The notes: generated by a model not told the origin, from the sequence alone. Positions 54,318 to 64,000 are shown, counted from the stretch's first letter. The stretch: 64,000 nucleotides of DNA from Bacteroidaceae bacterium (GCA_024398715.1 JAKSIP010000012.1:1-64000), one strand, 5' to 3'. Program-made: numbers and translations.

Positions 54318-57033
54318 CAATATTCCTTACTATATACGCACTGCAGCCGTAAGACAGATTCCGAACAGCATCAAACAACTCGTCCTGTATTGACCTGATA
54401 TTGCACAGGTACTGACCAGACGTAGAATAAACCTGATATTCACAGATTGGTTTTCCTTCTATTTCCTGAACTCCGGCGGGAACAGCCAATGTGAATTTTA
54501 TCTTGTCAAGATTGCATCCCGGCTTGTTGATCCTGATACGCATAATATGTTTGCCTTCGGTGAATTCAGTAGTGAATGTGCCGCTTGACACTGCGTATGT
54601 ATCCCAGCTTCCGGTCTTTTTGGCAAAAATTCTTGCAAAATTGGTTACAGTTCCGTTTTCGTTGAAACCAATATAGATGGAAGCATCCGTAGCCGATTCG
54701 GCCGATGCCGTCAGTTCGTACTTGTAAGTGCCGGCCAGACGGACGTTTATTGAATATTCCATCCATTCGCCCTGCGCAGTATAACCAATGGAATAGCCTC
54801 CGTTGCCTTCAACAATATCAATACCTGTATCGGTACGGTATTGCTTGCCCTCGTTGGTATTGTCAGTATCGTGGAATGTCAAGCCCTCACCACCCTTGTC
54901 AAAGTTCTCAAACTGAAGAGTAGCCGGAAGAGATATACCGCTGTACGGCACTCTGAATGGCACTGTAAACAATACCGGCATGGACTCTGCGCCTGTTGTA
55001 TCGACAGCTATCGCCTTTATGTTGGCATCGGCGGCTGTTGCTGCCACATACTGCGTTGTATACGGAGCCTCTGTCAATGTTGCATGAAGCTTGTCATTGA
55101 CAAACAGTTTTATAGAAGATATGGCATCGGCTTGGGCTGTAGGAGTAACGGTTATCTGAACGGGTTCTCCTGCAACGCCCAACTTGGTATCGGAAGAAAC
55201 GGTCATTTTTATATCCTCGTTGACTTCCACATACTTGAATGTCATTTTGTCAAGATTACAGTTCGCGCCGTTTATGGTAGCCCTGATAATCTGTCTTCCC
55301 TGCGGCAGTCTGACAACACTTCTGTTGGTTATTGTGGAATACTTGTCCCAATTGTTCTCTGTAAGACACGGAACCGCTATCGGACCGGAAATAGTCTTGT
55401 TACCGCTTTCCGTTACCAGAGATAGGGTGAAAGAGGAATTTTTTGCACCAGACGATGCCACCGCAGATATGTCATAATAACCTTCCTTCTGGACATCAAC
55501 GGAATATTCCAGCCATTCGCCGGAATTTGTATAGCCTATCACATAGCCTCCGTTTCCAGAAACAATGTCAACACCTCCGCTTGCGCCGTCAGTTCTGTAA
55601 CTTACACCGCTGTTTGTTGCATCTGAATCATGATATGTTGCACCCTCGCCGCCGGTATCAAAGTTTTCAAACTGGACAGTACCGGGGATTACTGCTACAT
55701 TGCCTTTGTAAGGTTTGCGTTCGGCAAGTACATTGAAGCCGCCCATTCGGTCATATGTATTTCCTTTGGTGGTTGTCAGCACAGCTTTCAGCGTAACGGA
55801 ACCTGTTTTGAGCGGCGTGTAGGCAAGTTCATAAGGAGCCTGGGTAAAGGTTGTGTAAAGAACATTGTTTATATAAAGATCAATTTTACTGATTGTATCT
55901 CTTTTGGTTGTATCTTTCTGTTCCGTCAGTCTTGCCCTGACTGTAATGGTCATTTCCTGATTGACAGTTGCAGGATAAACAGAAGGTTTTATATATAGTG
56001 AAACAGGTTTCTTCATACCCGGGAACGGACTTTTGGCGGTTTTTGCAGGCTCTGTTTTCATATATGAGCGCAGCCACGTCATTGCCGGACGGTCCTTGCC
56101 GTTCCTGATAATGCCGGAATTTCCGTCTGTTGTCCATGTTGATCCGTAAATATAGCCCCACAATGTAATACCGGCAACGTATGGTTGTTCCCACATATAT
56201 TTGATCTGGTCCGAATACTGCTGTTTCTGCAGGGCGTCGTCATCAGTACCGATATCGTACTCAGAACTGTACATAGGCATTTTCAAGGCATTCTGTATAT
56301 CGGCCATTGCCTGTTTGAAGTTGCTGAAACTCATATCTGTCAGATCATGGGACTGGCATCCGTATGCATCTATCGGTGCACCGGCATCGCGCAATATCTT
56401 GCACAAATTGATAAATTCATTTTTCTGCCACTGGAACGTATTAAAGTCATTGTATATCAGAATAGCATCCGGCCAGCGTTCATGTGCCATTTCAAAAGCC
56501 TTGATAATCCAATCGTAACCGGTTTTTCCGTCACCGCCCAGAGCATCTTTGTAAGGTGCCGGCGCATGACCTGGAACAGCTTCGTTGACAACATCTATCA
56601 TATCGATTGTATTATAATGCTTCTTTACGGCATCCATCCATTCAACAATAGCCTTGTACTGTTCTTCGGTAGACAGATTATCCATCCAGCCTGGATACTG
56701 TGAACCCCATATCAGGCAATGGAACTTGAAGGGGAATTTGTTTGTTTTGGCATAATTGTAAACATTGTCACTACCCGACCAGCTGAAAGAGCCGCGTCTC
56801 GAACCCTCAATGGAAGCCCATTTGGATTCATTCTCGCCGGTAATCTGGTTCCACAGAGACTTGAAGGAAATACCTCCGCCATCTATCTGATAACCCGTAG
56901 TAATATTACCCAAGAACTTATCCGGATTCTGTGACAGCTGAGCGTTCGCCATACCGGCAACGCACAACCCTGCAAGCAGTAAAAAAGACCTGTTGATATG
57001 CATAGTTTGTTATGTTTGGACATTTAGGAACCG

Positions 57034-57064
57034 CAAATTTAAATAAAAGTTAAATAAACCGCAA
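57034..57064 (-). promoter_or_regulatory. Promoter of the multimodular GH10 gene
   Basis: On the minus strand TAAATTTG (57041-57034) and TTG (57064-57062), 20 nt apart, fit the Bacteroidetes consensus. The leader before the ATG at 57003 is about 25 nt. Confidence 0.6.
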
Positions 57065-57083
57065 TTCTTCTTAAAAAAAGGTT

Positions 57084-57794
57084 TTAAAAAATAGTATGCA
57101 GAATCTCAATTGATTTCAAGTGCGGAAAAGATGGGATATGGAATGAGTAATAGGTACACAGCATGTTCAGCATGGCAGAACGTTCAGTTCCGGACATCTC
57201 CGTACTCTGCATTTGCTCCAAACCGGCTTTCTGTAAAGAAACAAACAGCCAGGACAACCTGCGCAGGGCAGCGTCAGATTCTGAAAGCACATACATTCCG
57301 TTCTGCAGGTCAAGCGTATATCCGTTGGCATAGGTGGACAAATCCGGTGCTATTCCCAAAAAACAGGAAATATGGACAGACAGAAACAGATGGAAATTGG
57401 AAAATTCAGCAGCGGAATCAAACCACAGCAAAGAATCAAGCAGAAAATTGAACAATCCGCTATTCCCGCATTTTTCCGACCGCAACGATGCCGTAAGAAA
57501 TTCTGACAGGAATAAGGCAATAGACATCTTGTGATGATTGAACGGAATGTCCCTGTACGGAGAAAGAAAAGATGCACCGCGCATGCGGGCAAGACCCGCT
57601 CCGCTTGTGTCAGATTCAAAGTCAATCAGAGAAAGAGGCATGAGCAATGTATTTCTGGCATTGGTCCTGGTACTTTTTGGAAGAAAAAAACTATAGGCAC
57701 AAAAACCGCCTCCCAATGTATATATGTTCGCCACACAAAGTTTGTCCGTATGATGCACAACACTAAGCAATATGCCTTTCTCCTTACTCCACAT
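57084..57794 (-). CDS. recO: DNA repair protein RecO
   Basis: The 236-residue protein has the RecO plan: N-terminal OB-fold (KGILLSVVHHTDKLCVANIYT) and a helical C-terminal domain; the zinc-finger cysteines of many RecO proteins are not obvious. RecO loads RecA in recombinational repair. Its place next to tRNA-Glu, rpsT and gyrB agrees with the usual Bacteroidales order, although here a carboxylesterase gene separates it from the tRNA. It has its own promoter. Confidence 0.8.
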   Translation of the reverse strand: MWSKEKGILLSVVHHTDKLCVANIYTLGGGFCAYSFFLPKSTRTNARNTLLMPLSLIDFESDTSGAGLARMRGASFLSPYRDIPFNHHKMSIALFLSEFLTASLRSEKCGNSGLFNFLLDSLLWFDSAAEFSNFHLFLSVHISCFLGIAPDLSTYANGYTLDLQNGMYVLSESDAALRRLSWLFVSLQKAGLEQMQSTEMSGTERSAMLNMLCTYYSFHIPSFPHLKSIEILHTIF

Positions 57795-57812
57795 ATTTTT
57801 TCAGATGCACCG

Positions 57813-57845
57813 CAAAATTAAAAAAATAATAGTTAACTTCGCAAA
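57813..57845 (-). promoter_or_regulatory. Promoter of recO
   Basis: TAATTTTG on the minus strand (57820-57813) lies 21 nt from a TTTG at 57845-57842. The recO ATG at 57794 is about 20 nt downstream of the -7 box. Confidence 0.55.
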
Positions 57846-57889
57846 AGTGTGACAAAGACGCTATCTGAAACAATAAAAAAAACTTATAT

Positions 57890-59353
57890 ATGAAGAAATT
57901 ACTTACAGTACTGGCATGTGTGCTTTCTTTTGCAGCAGCCAATGCAGGAAACAAATCTCCCATTCTCACAATAGAAGGTGGTCAGATACAAGGTGTATCA
58001 ACAGACATAAAGGGTGTGACAGTATATCGCGGAATACCGTTTGCAGCACCGCCAACAGGACAGAACCGCTGGCGCGCACCGCAGCCGGTCATTCCATGGG
58101 AAGGTGTAAAGATTTGTGACACCTTTGGACATCCGCCATTCCAGGCCGCACATTACCCGGGCGGCTACACTACCGAATGGGGTTATGGAGAAGAAGCTCC
58201 CTACAGCGAGGATTGCCTGTACCTCAATGTCTGGACAAAGAAACCTGGCAAGACCGATGCCAAACTTCCGGTGGCAATCTGGATATTCGGTGGAGGCATG
58301 CGCGAAGGCTGGGGGTCTGAGCCTGAATTCGACGGGCAGGAATGGGCAGCCAAAGATGTTGTACTGGTATCCTTCAACTACCGTGTAGGTCCGTTCGGAT
58401 TCTTTGCACACCCGCTTATTTCGGCAGAAGATCCTGAACATGCAACAGGCAACTGGGGCATGCTGGACCAGATAGAAGCAATGAAATGGGTACAGAAAAA
58501 TATCGCCCAATTCGGCGGTGACCCCGATAATGTAATGATCTTCGGCCAGAGCGCCGGATCACGCAGCGTAAAATTCCTTTGCTCATCACCCCTGACCAAA
58601 GGATTGTTCAACAAAGCCGTAATTATGAGCGGAAGCGGACTTGTCAAGCCACGTCCCCAATCCCAGTTTATGGGCATGCAACAGTCAATGACCACTCTTG
58701 CACAGGCAGAGGCATCGGCCAAAGAAGTTATGGATTGGGCAAACCTCAAGACACTGGCCCAGATGAGAAACGCAGGAACTGAGACTGTTTTTGCGTTACC
58801 CACAATATATCAGCAGGTAACAGGCAAACGCAGCATTCTGTCTGCAGCTCCCATTTCCCCGTATATTGACGGATACACTCTACCGGAGTCATTTGACGAT
58901 GCCTGTCTGGACAACTCTCTGGCTCAGGTTCCGTATCTGATAGGCTACACATTGAACGATGCCGGAAATATGGGCACACAGATTGTTGATTTCTGCCTGA
59001 ACCGTGAGGAAATGGGCGGAAAGGCATATGCCTACCAGTTTGCACGTCCGCTTCCGGACGACGGCAACCATCCAGAGGTAACCCAACGCCTGCGTGGAGC
59101 TTTCCATTCATCAGACCTCTGGTTTGTATTCAAGTCCCTCAAGCACTGCTGGCGTCCGTGGACAAAGGGAGACTGGGATTTGTCTGAAAAGATGCTCACA
59201 GCATGGTCCAATTTTGCAAAATACGGTGATCCTAATGGTAAGGACGGCGGTGAATGGCAACCGCTGACCAATGAAAACCGGCAGTTCATGATATTCAAAC
59301 TTGATGAGAACGATGCCGAGAATTCCGCTTTGGGCAATCCTTTGGCACGTTAA
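57890..59353 (+). CDS. Secreted type-B carboxylesterase
   Basis: A 487-residue alpha/beta hydrolase of the carboxylesterase type-B family with a signal peptide to about residue 19 (ANA). EDCLYLNVW (residues 108-116) is the family signature, IWIFGGG carries the oxyanion hole, the nucleophile is Ser221 in FGQSAGS, and the catalytic His is in GAFHSSDLWF. The natural ester is unknown; neighbours suggest plant-cell-wall or glycan esters. It is inserted between recO and tRNA-Glu. Confidence 0.9.
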   Translation: MKKLLTVLACVLSFAAANAGNKSPILTIEGGQIQGVSTDIKGVTVYRGIPFAAPPTGQNRWRAPQPVIPWEGVKICDTFGHPPFQAAHYPGGYTTEWGYGEEAPYSEDCLYLNVWTKKPGKTDAKLPVAIWIFGGGMREGWGSEPEFDGQEWAAKDVVLVSFNYRVGPFGFFAHPLISAEDPEHATGNWGMLDQIEAMKWVQKNIAQFGGDPDNVMIFGQSAGSRSVKFLCSSPLTKGLFNKAVIMSGSGLVKPRPQSQFMGMQQSMTTLAQAEASAKEVMDWANLKTLAQMRNAGTETVFALPTIYQQVTGKRSILSAAPISPYIDGYTLPESFDDACLDNSLAQVPYLIGYTLNDAGNMGTQIVDFCLNREEMGGKAYAYQFARPLPDDGNHPEVTQRLRGAFHSSDLWFVFKSLKHCWRPWTKGDWDLSEKMLTAWSNFAKYGDPNGKDGGEWQPLTNENRQFMIFKLDENDAENSALGNPLAR

Positions 59354-59385
59354 AGGGAAAATGTAAAAAAAATATGAATTTTCTT

Positions 59386-59416
59386 TTTGCAGTTATTTAA
59401 AAAGTTTATACCTTTG
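59386..59416 (+). promoter_or_regulatory. Promoter of tRNA-Glu and rpsT
   Basis: TTTG at 59386-59389 and TACCTTTG at 59409-59416, 19 nt apart, match the consensus fully. The predicted transcript covers the tRNA (from 59464) and rpsT. Confidence 0.75.
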
Positions 59417-59463
59417 CACTCGCTTTCAAAAGCAAAGGCTCATAACAGAGCAAAAAGAAGGAT

Positions 59464-59535
59464 GGTGGGTTCGTATATCGGTTAGTACTCAAGATTTTCA
59501 TTCTTGCAAGATGAGTTCGACTCTCATACCCACTA
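59464..59535 (+). tRNA. tRNA-Glu (anticodon UUC)
   Basis: A full cloverleaf folds: acceptor GGTGGGT with ACCCACT (G-U first pair), D arm GTAT/GTAC, anticodon stem CAAGA/TCTTG with loop TTTTCAT (anticodon TTC), T stem ATGAG/CTCAT and discriminator A. The CCA end is not encoded. It is co-transcribed with rpsT. Confidence 0.95.
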
Positions 59536-59560
59536 CAAGTAACAAAATTTATTAATAAAG

Positions 59561-59815
59561 ATGGCAAATCACAAAGCTACTGAGAAAGAAATCAGACAGA
59601 GCGAAGCTAGAAGACTTCACAATCGCTATTATGCAAAGACAATGCGTAATGCTGTACGTAAATTACGTTCAATGACAAACAAAGAAGAAGCCTTGGCAGC
59701 TTATCCTGCTGTTCAGAAAATGCTGGACAAAATGGCTAAGAAGAATATGATCCATCTGAACAAGGCTGCAAATATCAAATCAAGCCTTTGCGCATACATT
59801 GCCAAGCTTGCATAA
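59561..59815 (+). CDS. rpsT: 30S ribosomal protein S20
   Basis: An 84-residue basic helical protein with the S20 start [15 protein letters not shown] and the [16 protein letters not shown] and [13 protein letters not shown] segments. It binds 16S rRNA early in 30S assembly. The gene lies 25 bases after tRNA-Glu and ends before a strong terminator, so tRNA and protein share one transcript from the promoter at 59386. Confidence 0.97.
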   Translation: MANHKATEKEIRQSEARRLHNRYYAKTMRNAVRKLRSMTNKEEALAAYPAVQKMLDKMAKKNMIHLNKAANIKSSLCAYIAKLA

Positions 59816-59867
59816 GCTTTCTTTTGAAGTTTTTTTGTTTTCATAATTGAATATTTGAATTGATTAG

Positions 59868-59899
59868 AAATTGTCCGATTTTTTCGGACAATTTTTTTT
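59868..59899 (+). terminator. Intrinsic terminator after rpsT
   Basis: AAATTGTCCGA (59868-59878) pairs with TCGGACAATTT (59884-59894) around a five-T loop, followed by a T run. It separates rpsT from the gyrB promoter. Confidence 0.9.
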
Positions 59900-59930
59900 A
59901 TGTTTTTGGTAAAAAACTTATGCAAAAAAA

Positions 59931-59961
59931 TTGCATTTCAGCCTTAAAAGAGCTACCTTTG
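59931..59961 (+). promoter_or_regulatory. Promoter of gyrB
   Basis: TTG at 59931-59933 and TACCTTTG at 59954-59961, 20 nt apart. The gyrB ATG at 59984 follows a short leader. Confidence 0.7.
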
Positions 59962-59983
59962 TAAGTAAGAGAACTATTAGATT

Positions 59984-61945
59984 ATGGATAACGAGAAGCT
60001 CAAGGAAATTAACAATTACAGTGCAGACAGCATACATGTACTGGAAGGTTTGGAAGCCGTTCGCAAGCGTCCTGCCATGTACATTGGAGACATAAGTGAA
60101 AAAGGACTACACCATTTGGTATATGAGGTTGTAGACAACTCCATTGACGAGTCAATGGCAGGATTCTGCACGCACATTGAAGTTTCCATCAATCAGGACG
60201 GTTCAATCTCCGTTCAGGACAACGGCCGCGGTATTCCGGTTGACATGCATGGAAAAGAGCATCGCTCTGCATTGGAGGTCGTTATGACCGTTCTTCACGC
60301 CGGCGGTAAGTTTGACAAGGATTCATACAAGGTATCAGGCGGTCTTCACGGCGTAGGTGTATCCTGTGTAAACGCATTGTCAACAAAAATGGTTACAGAA
60401 GTTTACAGAAACGGCAACATATACCGTCAGGAATACGCATGCGGCAAGCCTGTCACTCCGGTAGAAGTAATCGGAACCACAACTTTGAACGGAACAAAAC
60501 AGACATTCTGGCCGGATGGCTCCATTTTCACTACCACAACATTCAAATACGATATTCTTGCAACACGTCTGCACGAACTTGCATTCCTCAATGCAGGTCT
60601 GAACATATCTCTAACAGACTACAGGGAATTGGATGAGAACAACCAGCCAAAGCAGGACAAGTTCTTCTCCAGCTACGGTCTTAAGGAGTTTGTGGAATAT
60701 ATGGATCAGAACCGTGTCCACCTGATTACAGAGCCCATTTACCTGAATACGGAAAAATCCGGATACCCGGTAGAGGTAGCAATATTGTACAACACCGGTT
60801 ATACGGAGTCCATCAAATCTTTTGTAAACAACATCAACACAATAGAAGGCGGAACGCACGTAGTTGGTTTCAGAACAGCCCTTACACGTACGCTCAAGAA
60901 ATATGCCGATGAAAACAAATTCCTTGAGAAAGCCAAGGTTGAAATTGAAGGAGAAGATTTCCGCGAGGGTCTTACTGCAGTAATCTCAATAAAGGTTTCT
61001 GAACCGCAGTTTGAGGGTCAGACCAAAACCAAACTTGGCAACAGCGAGGTTGCCGGTGCGGTACAGACTGTTGTTGGCGAAGCTCTTACAATTTATCTTG
61101 AAGAGCATCCCAAAGAGGCCAAAATGATTGTTGACAAGGTAGTTCTTGCAGCACAGGCACGTGTAGCAGCACGCAAAGCGCGTGAAAGCGTTCTCCGCAA
61201 GAATCCTATGAGCGGTGCAGGTCTTCCCGGCAAATTATGGGACTGCTCAAGCAAAGATCCTCAGCAGTGCGAGATGTTCATAGTGGAGGGTGACTCTGCA
61301 GGCGGCAGCGCAAAACAGGGACGCGACAGCAAGACACAGGCCATTCTTCCTATCCGCGGTAAGATTTTCAACGTTGAACGTGTAATGTGGCACAAAGCCT
61401 TTGACCACGAAGAGGTAAACAACATCATTCAGGCCCTTGGCATCCGTTTCGGTCTCAATCCCGATGATTCAAAGCAGGCCAACTATGATAAATTACGTTA
61501 CTACAAAGTAATAATAATGACCGATGCCGATGTGGACGGTTCACATATCGATACACTTATCCTTACACTGTTCTTCCGCTACATGCCGGAACTTATCGAG
61601 CGCGGACACCTGTATCTGGCCACTCCACCGCTCTATCTCTGCGCAAAGGGAAAGAACAAGGAATACTGCTATGACGATGTACAGTTGCAGCGTTTCATAG
61701 ACACCTATGGTGCAGGTCAGGAACAGAATATTACCATCCAGCGCTACAAAGGTTTGGGTGAAATGAATCCTGAACAGTTGTGGGAAACAACAATGAATCC
61801 GGAGAACCGGCTCTTGAAGCAGGTTTCCATTGAAGATGCGGCAAGTGCTGATATGACATTCTCTCTGCTTATGGGCGAAGACGTTGGTCCGCGCCGCGAA
61901 TTCATTGAGCGCAACGCCACTTATGCAAAGAACATAGATGCATAA
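59984..61945 (+). CDS. gyrB: DNA gyrase subunit B
   Basis: The 653-residue protein is the ATPase subunit of gyrase, which introduces negative supercoils. The GHKL ATPase domain has EVVDNSIDE, DNGRGIPVD and SGGLHGVG; the transducer follows; the TOPRIM domain has EGDSAGG and DADVDGSH, and the tail has QRYKGLGEMNPEQLWETTMNP-type residues. Length is normal for Bacteroidetes, without the enterobacterial insertion. It is monocistronic between a terminator upstream and one downstream. Confidence 0.98.
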   Translation: MDNEKLKEINNYSADSIHVLEGLEAVRKRPAMYIGDISEKGLHHLVYEVVDNSIDESMAGFCTHIEVSINQDGSISVQDNGRGIPVDMHGKEHRSALEVVMTVLHAGGKFDKDSYKVSGGLHGVGVSCVNALSTKMVTEVYRNGNIYRQEYACGKPVTPVEVIGTTTLNGTKQTFWPDGSIFTTTTFKYDILATRLHELAFLNAGLNISLTDYRELDENNQPKQDKFFSSYGLKEFVEYMDQNRVHLITEPIYLNTEKSGYPVEVAILYNTGYTESIKSFVNNINTIEGGTHVVGFRTALTRTLKKYADENKFLEKAKVEIEGEDFREGLTAVISIKVSEPQFEGQTKTKLGNSEVAGAVQTVVGEALTIYLEEHPKEAKMIVDKVVLAAQARVAARKARESVLRKNPMSGAGLPGKLWDCSSKDPQQCEMFIVEGDSAGGSAKQGRDSKTQAILPIRGKIFNVERVMWHKAFDHEEVNNIIQALGIRFGLNPDDSKQANYDKLRYYKVIIMTDADVDGSHIDTLILTLFFRYMPELIERGHLYLATPPLYLCAKGKNKEYCYDDVQLQRFIDTYGAGQEQNITIQRYKGLGEMNPEQLWETTMNPENRLLKQVSIEDAASADMTFSLLMGEDVGPRREFIERNATYAKNIDA

Positions 61946-61963
61946 CAATGCACAACAGACAAT

Positions 61964-62000
61964 AATAAAGCCGCATCGGTTGATGCGGCTTTATTTATTT
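61964..62000. terminator. Bidirectional intrinsic terminator
   Basis: AATAAAGCCGCATC (61964-61977) and GATGCGGCTTTATT (61982-61995) form a perfect 14-base stem with a GGTT loop and flanking T/A runs. It serves gyrB and the convergent acyl-CoA synthetase gene. Confidence 0.92.
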
Positions 62001-62007
62001 GCGCCAT

Positions 62008-63666
62008 TTATTTACTGTCATTCCGGCGTATTTCAACACGGCGTATCTTGCCGCTTATAGTCTTTGGAAGTTCATCAACAAACTCCACTACGCGCGGATA
62101 TTTGTATGGAGCAGATACATGTTTGACATGATTCTGGATTTCCTTTATGAGTTCTGCCTTATCATCAATTTTCTTATACTCAGGAGCCAGAACAATTGTT
62201 GCTTTAACAATCTGGCCGCGTACATCGTCAGGAACACCGGTAACGGCACATTCAACAACAGCCGGATGCGTCATAAGGGCGTTTTCAACCTCAAACGGAC
62301 CTATACGGTAACCTGAACTCTTGATAATATCGTCAGTACGTCCTACAAACTGGAAATATCCGTCCTGATCACGCCATGCAACATCGCCGGTATGATATAT
62401 TCCATTATTGTGTACAGTCTTTGTCAGTTCAGGATTATGATAATACTCTTCAAACAAGCCCAACGGCAGACGCTTGTCTGTATGAAGAATAATCTCTCCA
62501 GTCTCGCCTTCCTCAGCAATACGGCCATCGGGAGTAAGCAGATCCATATCGTATGCAGGATTAGGAACGCCCAACAGACCCGGTTTGGTTTTCATCCAGG
62601 GGAATGTGGCAATGGTAAGAGCAGTCTCAGTCTGACCGAATCCCTCGTGGATTTCAAGGCCTGTAGCAGCCTTCCATGTATCGAACACACTGGGGTTCAA
62701 CTGTTCACCTGCGGTTGTACAGTATTTGAGTGCGCTGAGATCATATTTTGACAGATCCTCGCGTATCAGGAAACGGTATATGGTTGGAGGTGCGCAGAAC
62801 GATGTCACCTTGTATTCAGCCATTTTTGCAAGCACATCGGCCGGAGTGAACTTTTCGTGATCATATACAAACACAGCGGCACCTACAATCCACTGGCCAT
62901 ACAGTTTGCCCCACACGGCCTTTCCCCAACCGGTATCGGCCACTGTAAGATGCAGACTGTTCTCGTTCAGGTTGTGCCAATATTTTGCTGTTACTATGTG
63001 ACCTAACGGATAAAGGAAGTTATGGGCTACCATCTTTGGATTACCGCTTGAACCACTGGTAAAGTAAAGCAAGGCAATATCGTGGTTTTCATTCACTATT
63101 TCAGGACGGACAAACGGAGCAGCCTGTTCCATACCCTGATCCATGCTCAGCCAACCGTCCTTGCAGTAAGAACCCGTTGCCACAACATGTTCAACTGTAG
63201 GAGACTGCGGCAGAGATTTGTTCACATGATCAATTATGATATCCTCGCTGGCGGCAACAACCATCTTTACTTTTGCGCTGTTAAGACGGTAAATCAAATC
63301 CTTTTCTGTAAGAAGGTGTGTAGCTGGAATTGCCGTAGCGCCAATTTTATGAAGTGCCAGAATTGTAAACCAGAATTCTGCCCTGCGTTTTAGCATAAAC
63401 AGAACACAATCACCTTTCTTTATTCCCAATGACATAAAGAAAGATGCTGCACGGTCAGATTTGTCTTTAATCTCGGCAAACGAATAACGATGTACCTGTC
63501 CCTGGTCATTTGTCCACAAAAGAGCAAGCTTGTCAGGTTGCTGCTTGGCCCACTGGTCAACAACATCGTACGCAAAGTTGAAATTCTCCGGAACCGTTAT
63601 CTCAAAGTTCTTTTGGAAATCCTCAAGAGAATCAAACTCAACACGTTTCAAAAAACGTTCTATCAT
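62008..63666 (-). CDS. Acyl-CoA synthetase (AMP-forming)
   Basis: A 552-residue ANL-family ligase. YFTSGSSGNPKMVAH is the phosphate loop, EGFGQTE the adenine-binding motif, YHTGDVAWRDQDGYF and GRTDDIIKSSGYRIGPFE the hinge and core region, and the C-terminal GKIRRVEIR carries the catalytic lysine. It resembles medium-chain/acetyl-type enzymes (AcsM-like); the preferred acid is not clear. It is 11 bases downstream of a cupin-containing gene on the same strand, a pairing typical of Bacteroidales, and is probably under its control. Confidence 0.92.
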   Translation of the reverse strand: MIERFLKRVEFDSLEDFQKNFEITVPENFNFAYDVVDQWAKQQPDKLALLWTNDQGQVHRYSFAEIKDKSDRAASFFMSLGIKKGDCVLFMLKRRAEFWFTILALHKIGATAIPATHLLTEKDLIYRLNSAKVKMVVAASEDIIIDHVNKSLPQSPTVEHVVATGSYCKDGWLSMDQGMEQAAPFVRPEIVNENHDIALLYFTSGSSGNPKMVAHNFLYPLGHIVTAKYWHNLNENSLHLTVADTGWGKAVWGKLYGQWIVGAAVFVYDHEKFTPADVLAKMAEYKVTSFCAPPTIYRFLIREDLSKYDLSALKYCTTAGEQLNPSVFDTWKAATGLEIHEGFGQTETALTIATFPWMKTKPGLLGVPNPAYDMDLLTPDGRIAEEGETGEIILHTDKRLPLGLFEEYYHNPELTKTVHNNGIYHTGDVAWRDQDGYFQFVGRTDDIIKSSGYRIGPFEVENALMTHPAVVECAVTGVPDDVRGQIVKATIVLAPEYKKIDDKAELIKEIQNHVKHVSAPYKYPRVVEFVDELPKTISGKIRRVEIRRNDSK

Positions 63667-63677
63667 TGTTTTTCCAA

Positions 63678-64000
63678 TTATATTATTATGGCAAAGAATC
63701 TTGCAGGTTTATCATTCAAAGCTTTCATTCCATGAGGCAGCGTTGCATTGAAATATACACTGTCACCCTCGTTCAGAATAAGTTCCTTGCCATTTATATT
63801 CAGTAATAACGTACCTTTCAGAACCAGATTGAACTCCTGACCCTCATGTGAATTCAGATGCATTTCCTTTTCCATCTCAGGATCTACAGTCACAATGAAG
63901 GGCGATGCCTTCGCATCTTTGAAACCCAGAGCCAGTCCACGGTATTTGTATGCGGAATGACGTACAACACTCTCACCCTGTCCCTTACGGACCAGCCAGT
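63678..64000 (-). CDS. Cupin-domain protein, C-terminal part (probable XRE-cupin regulator, cut by window edge)
   Basis: Only the last 107 codons are present; the frame is open to the window end. The visible sequence is a cupin barrel: SHEGQEFNLVLKGTLLLNIN then LNEGDSVYFNATLPHGMKA, with metal-type histidines. In Bacteroidales a protein of this type with an N-terminal XRE helix-turn-helix precedes an AMP-forming acyl-CoA synthetase; the helix-turn-helix would lie outside the window, so the regulator role is inference. An internal GTG at 63893 is not a likely start. Confidence 0.75.
   Translation of the reverse strand, partial: WLVRKGQGESVVRHSAYKYRGLALGFKDAKASPFIVTVDPEMEKEMHLNSHEGQEFNLVLKGTLLLNINGKELILNEGDSVYFNATLPHGMKALNDKPARFFAIII

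Noticed and set aside
62008-63666. A second polysaccharide-linked adenylation enzyme
   Set aside because: It is a stand-alone acyl-CoA synthetase beside a cupin gene, the common Bacteroidales metabolic pairing, with no carrier domain.

Overview
The window looks like a chromosomal segment of a Bacteroidales bacterium, most plausibly a gut or rumen Prevotellaceae or close relative. Supporting signs are many upstream regions with the Bacteroidetes promoter signature (TTTG or TTG, about 20 nt, then TAnnTTTG), almost no Shine-Dalgarno sequences, a UpxY-type antiterminator heading a capsule operon, a recO / tRNA-Glu / rpsT / gyrB neighbourhood, DUF5020 and DUF3109 proteins, and several secreted xylan-active enzymes with CBM6 modules. 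The genus is inferred, not proven.

Region by region. (1) 1-2200: a secreted nucleoside-hydrolase-like (DUF1593) protein, then a HipB-like repressor whose HipA partner survives only as a 24-codon scrap. (2) 2202-33092, all on the minus strand: a roughly 30 kb capsule/exopolysaccharide operon read from 33092 downward. It runs UpxY antiterminator, DegT aminotransferase, left-handed beta-helix (LbH) acyltransferase, initiating phosphoglycosyl transferase, two sugar-transfer-type ATP-grasp enzymes, WecB, WecC, an out-of-place AAA ATPase, a glycosyltransferase, a polysaccharide pyruvyl transferase, an unknown protein, a three-domain LbH-ACP-adenylation protein, a PIG-L deacetylase, an SDR enzyme, five glycosyltransferases with a TupA-like ATP-grasp among them, Wzx flippase, Wzy polymerase, a glycosyltransferase remnant, Wza, Wzc, the cognate PHP phosphatase and a GH43 enzyme. 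(3) 33196-36070: an SGNH hydrolase, a metallo-beta-lactamase-fold enzyme and a MATE transporter. (4) 36054-42276, minus: HprK-like kinase, soluble S26-type peptidase, PqqD-like protein, a large GH2 enzyme with an inserted LamG-like domain, and DUF5020. (5) 42401-47504: lipocalin-like lipoprotein, FeoA-FeoB fusion, FeoB-associated Cys-rich peptide, ABC-F protein. (6) 47505-57003: a glycosyltransferase, then a xylan-related group (two GH10 xylanases and two CE1-like esterases) interleaved with DUF3109 and NnrD. (7) 57084-64000: recO, a type-B carboxylesterase, tRNA-Glu(UUC), rpsT, gyrB, an acyl-CoA synthetase and a cupin protein cut by the window edge.

How the capsule genes fit together: WecB and WecC would make UDP-ManNAcA, the phosphoglycosyl transferase loads the first sugar on undecaprenyl phosphate, six glycosyltransferases build the repeat, Wzx flips it, Wzy polymerises it, and Wza/Wzc with the phosphatase export it. 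What is unusual is the density of decorating enzymes: three ATP-grasp ligases, an ACP-tethered acyl-activation protein, a pyruvyl transferase, two LbH acyltransferase domains and a deacetylase. My best candidate for an undescribed system is a capsule decorated with an amide- or ester-linked acid activated on the fused adenylation-ACP-acyltransferase protein at 18217-20796. The second candidate is the PqqD / S26 peptidase / HprK-like kinase trio at 40669-42276, which resembles a piece of a peptide-modification (RiPP) system without a visible precursor. No CRISPR array, rRNA, transposase or SusC/SusD pair was seen, and no stretch over 300 bases lacks a gene.
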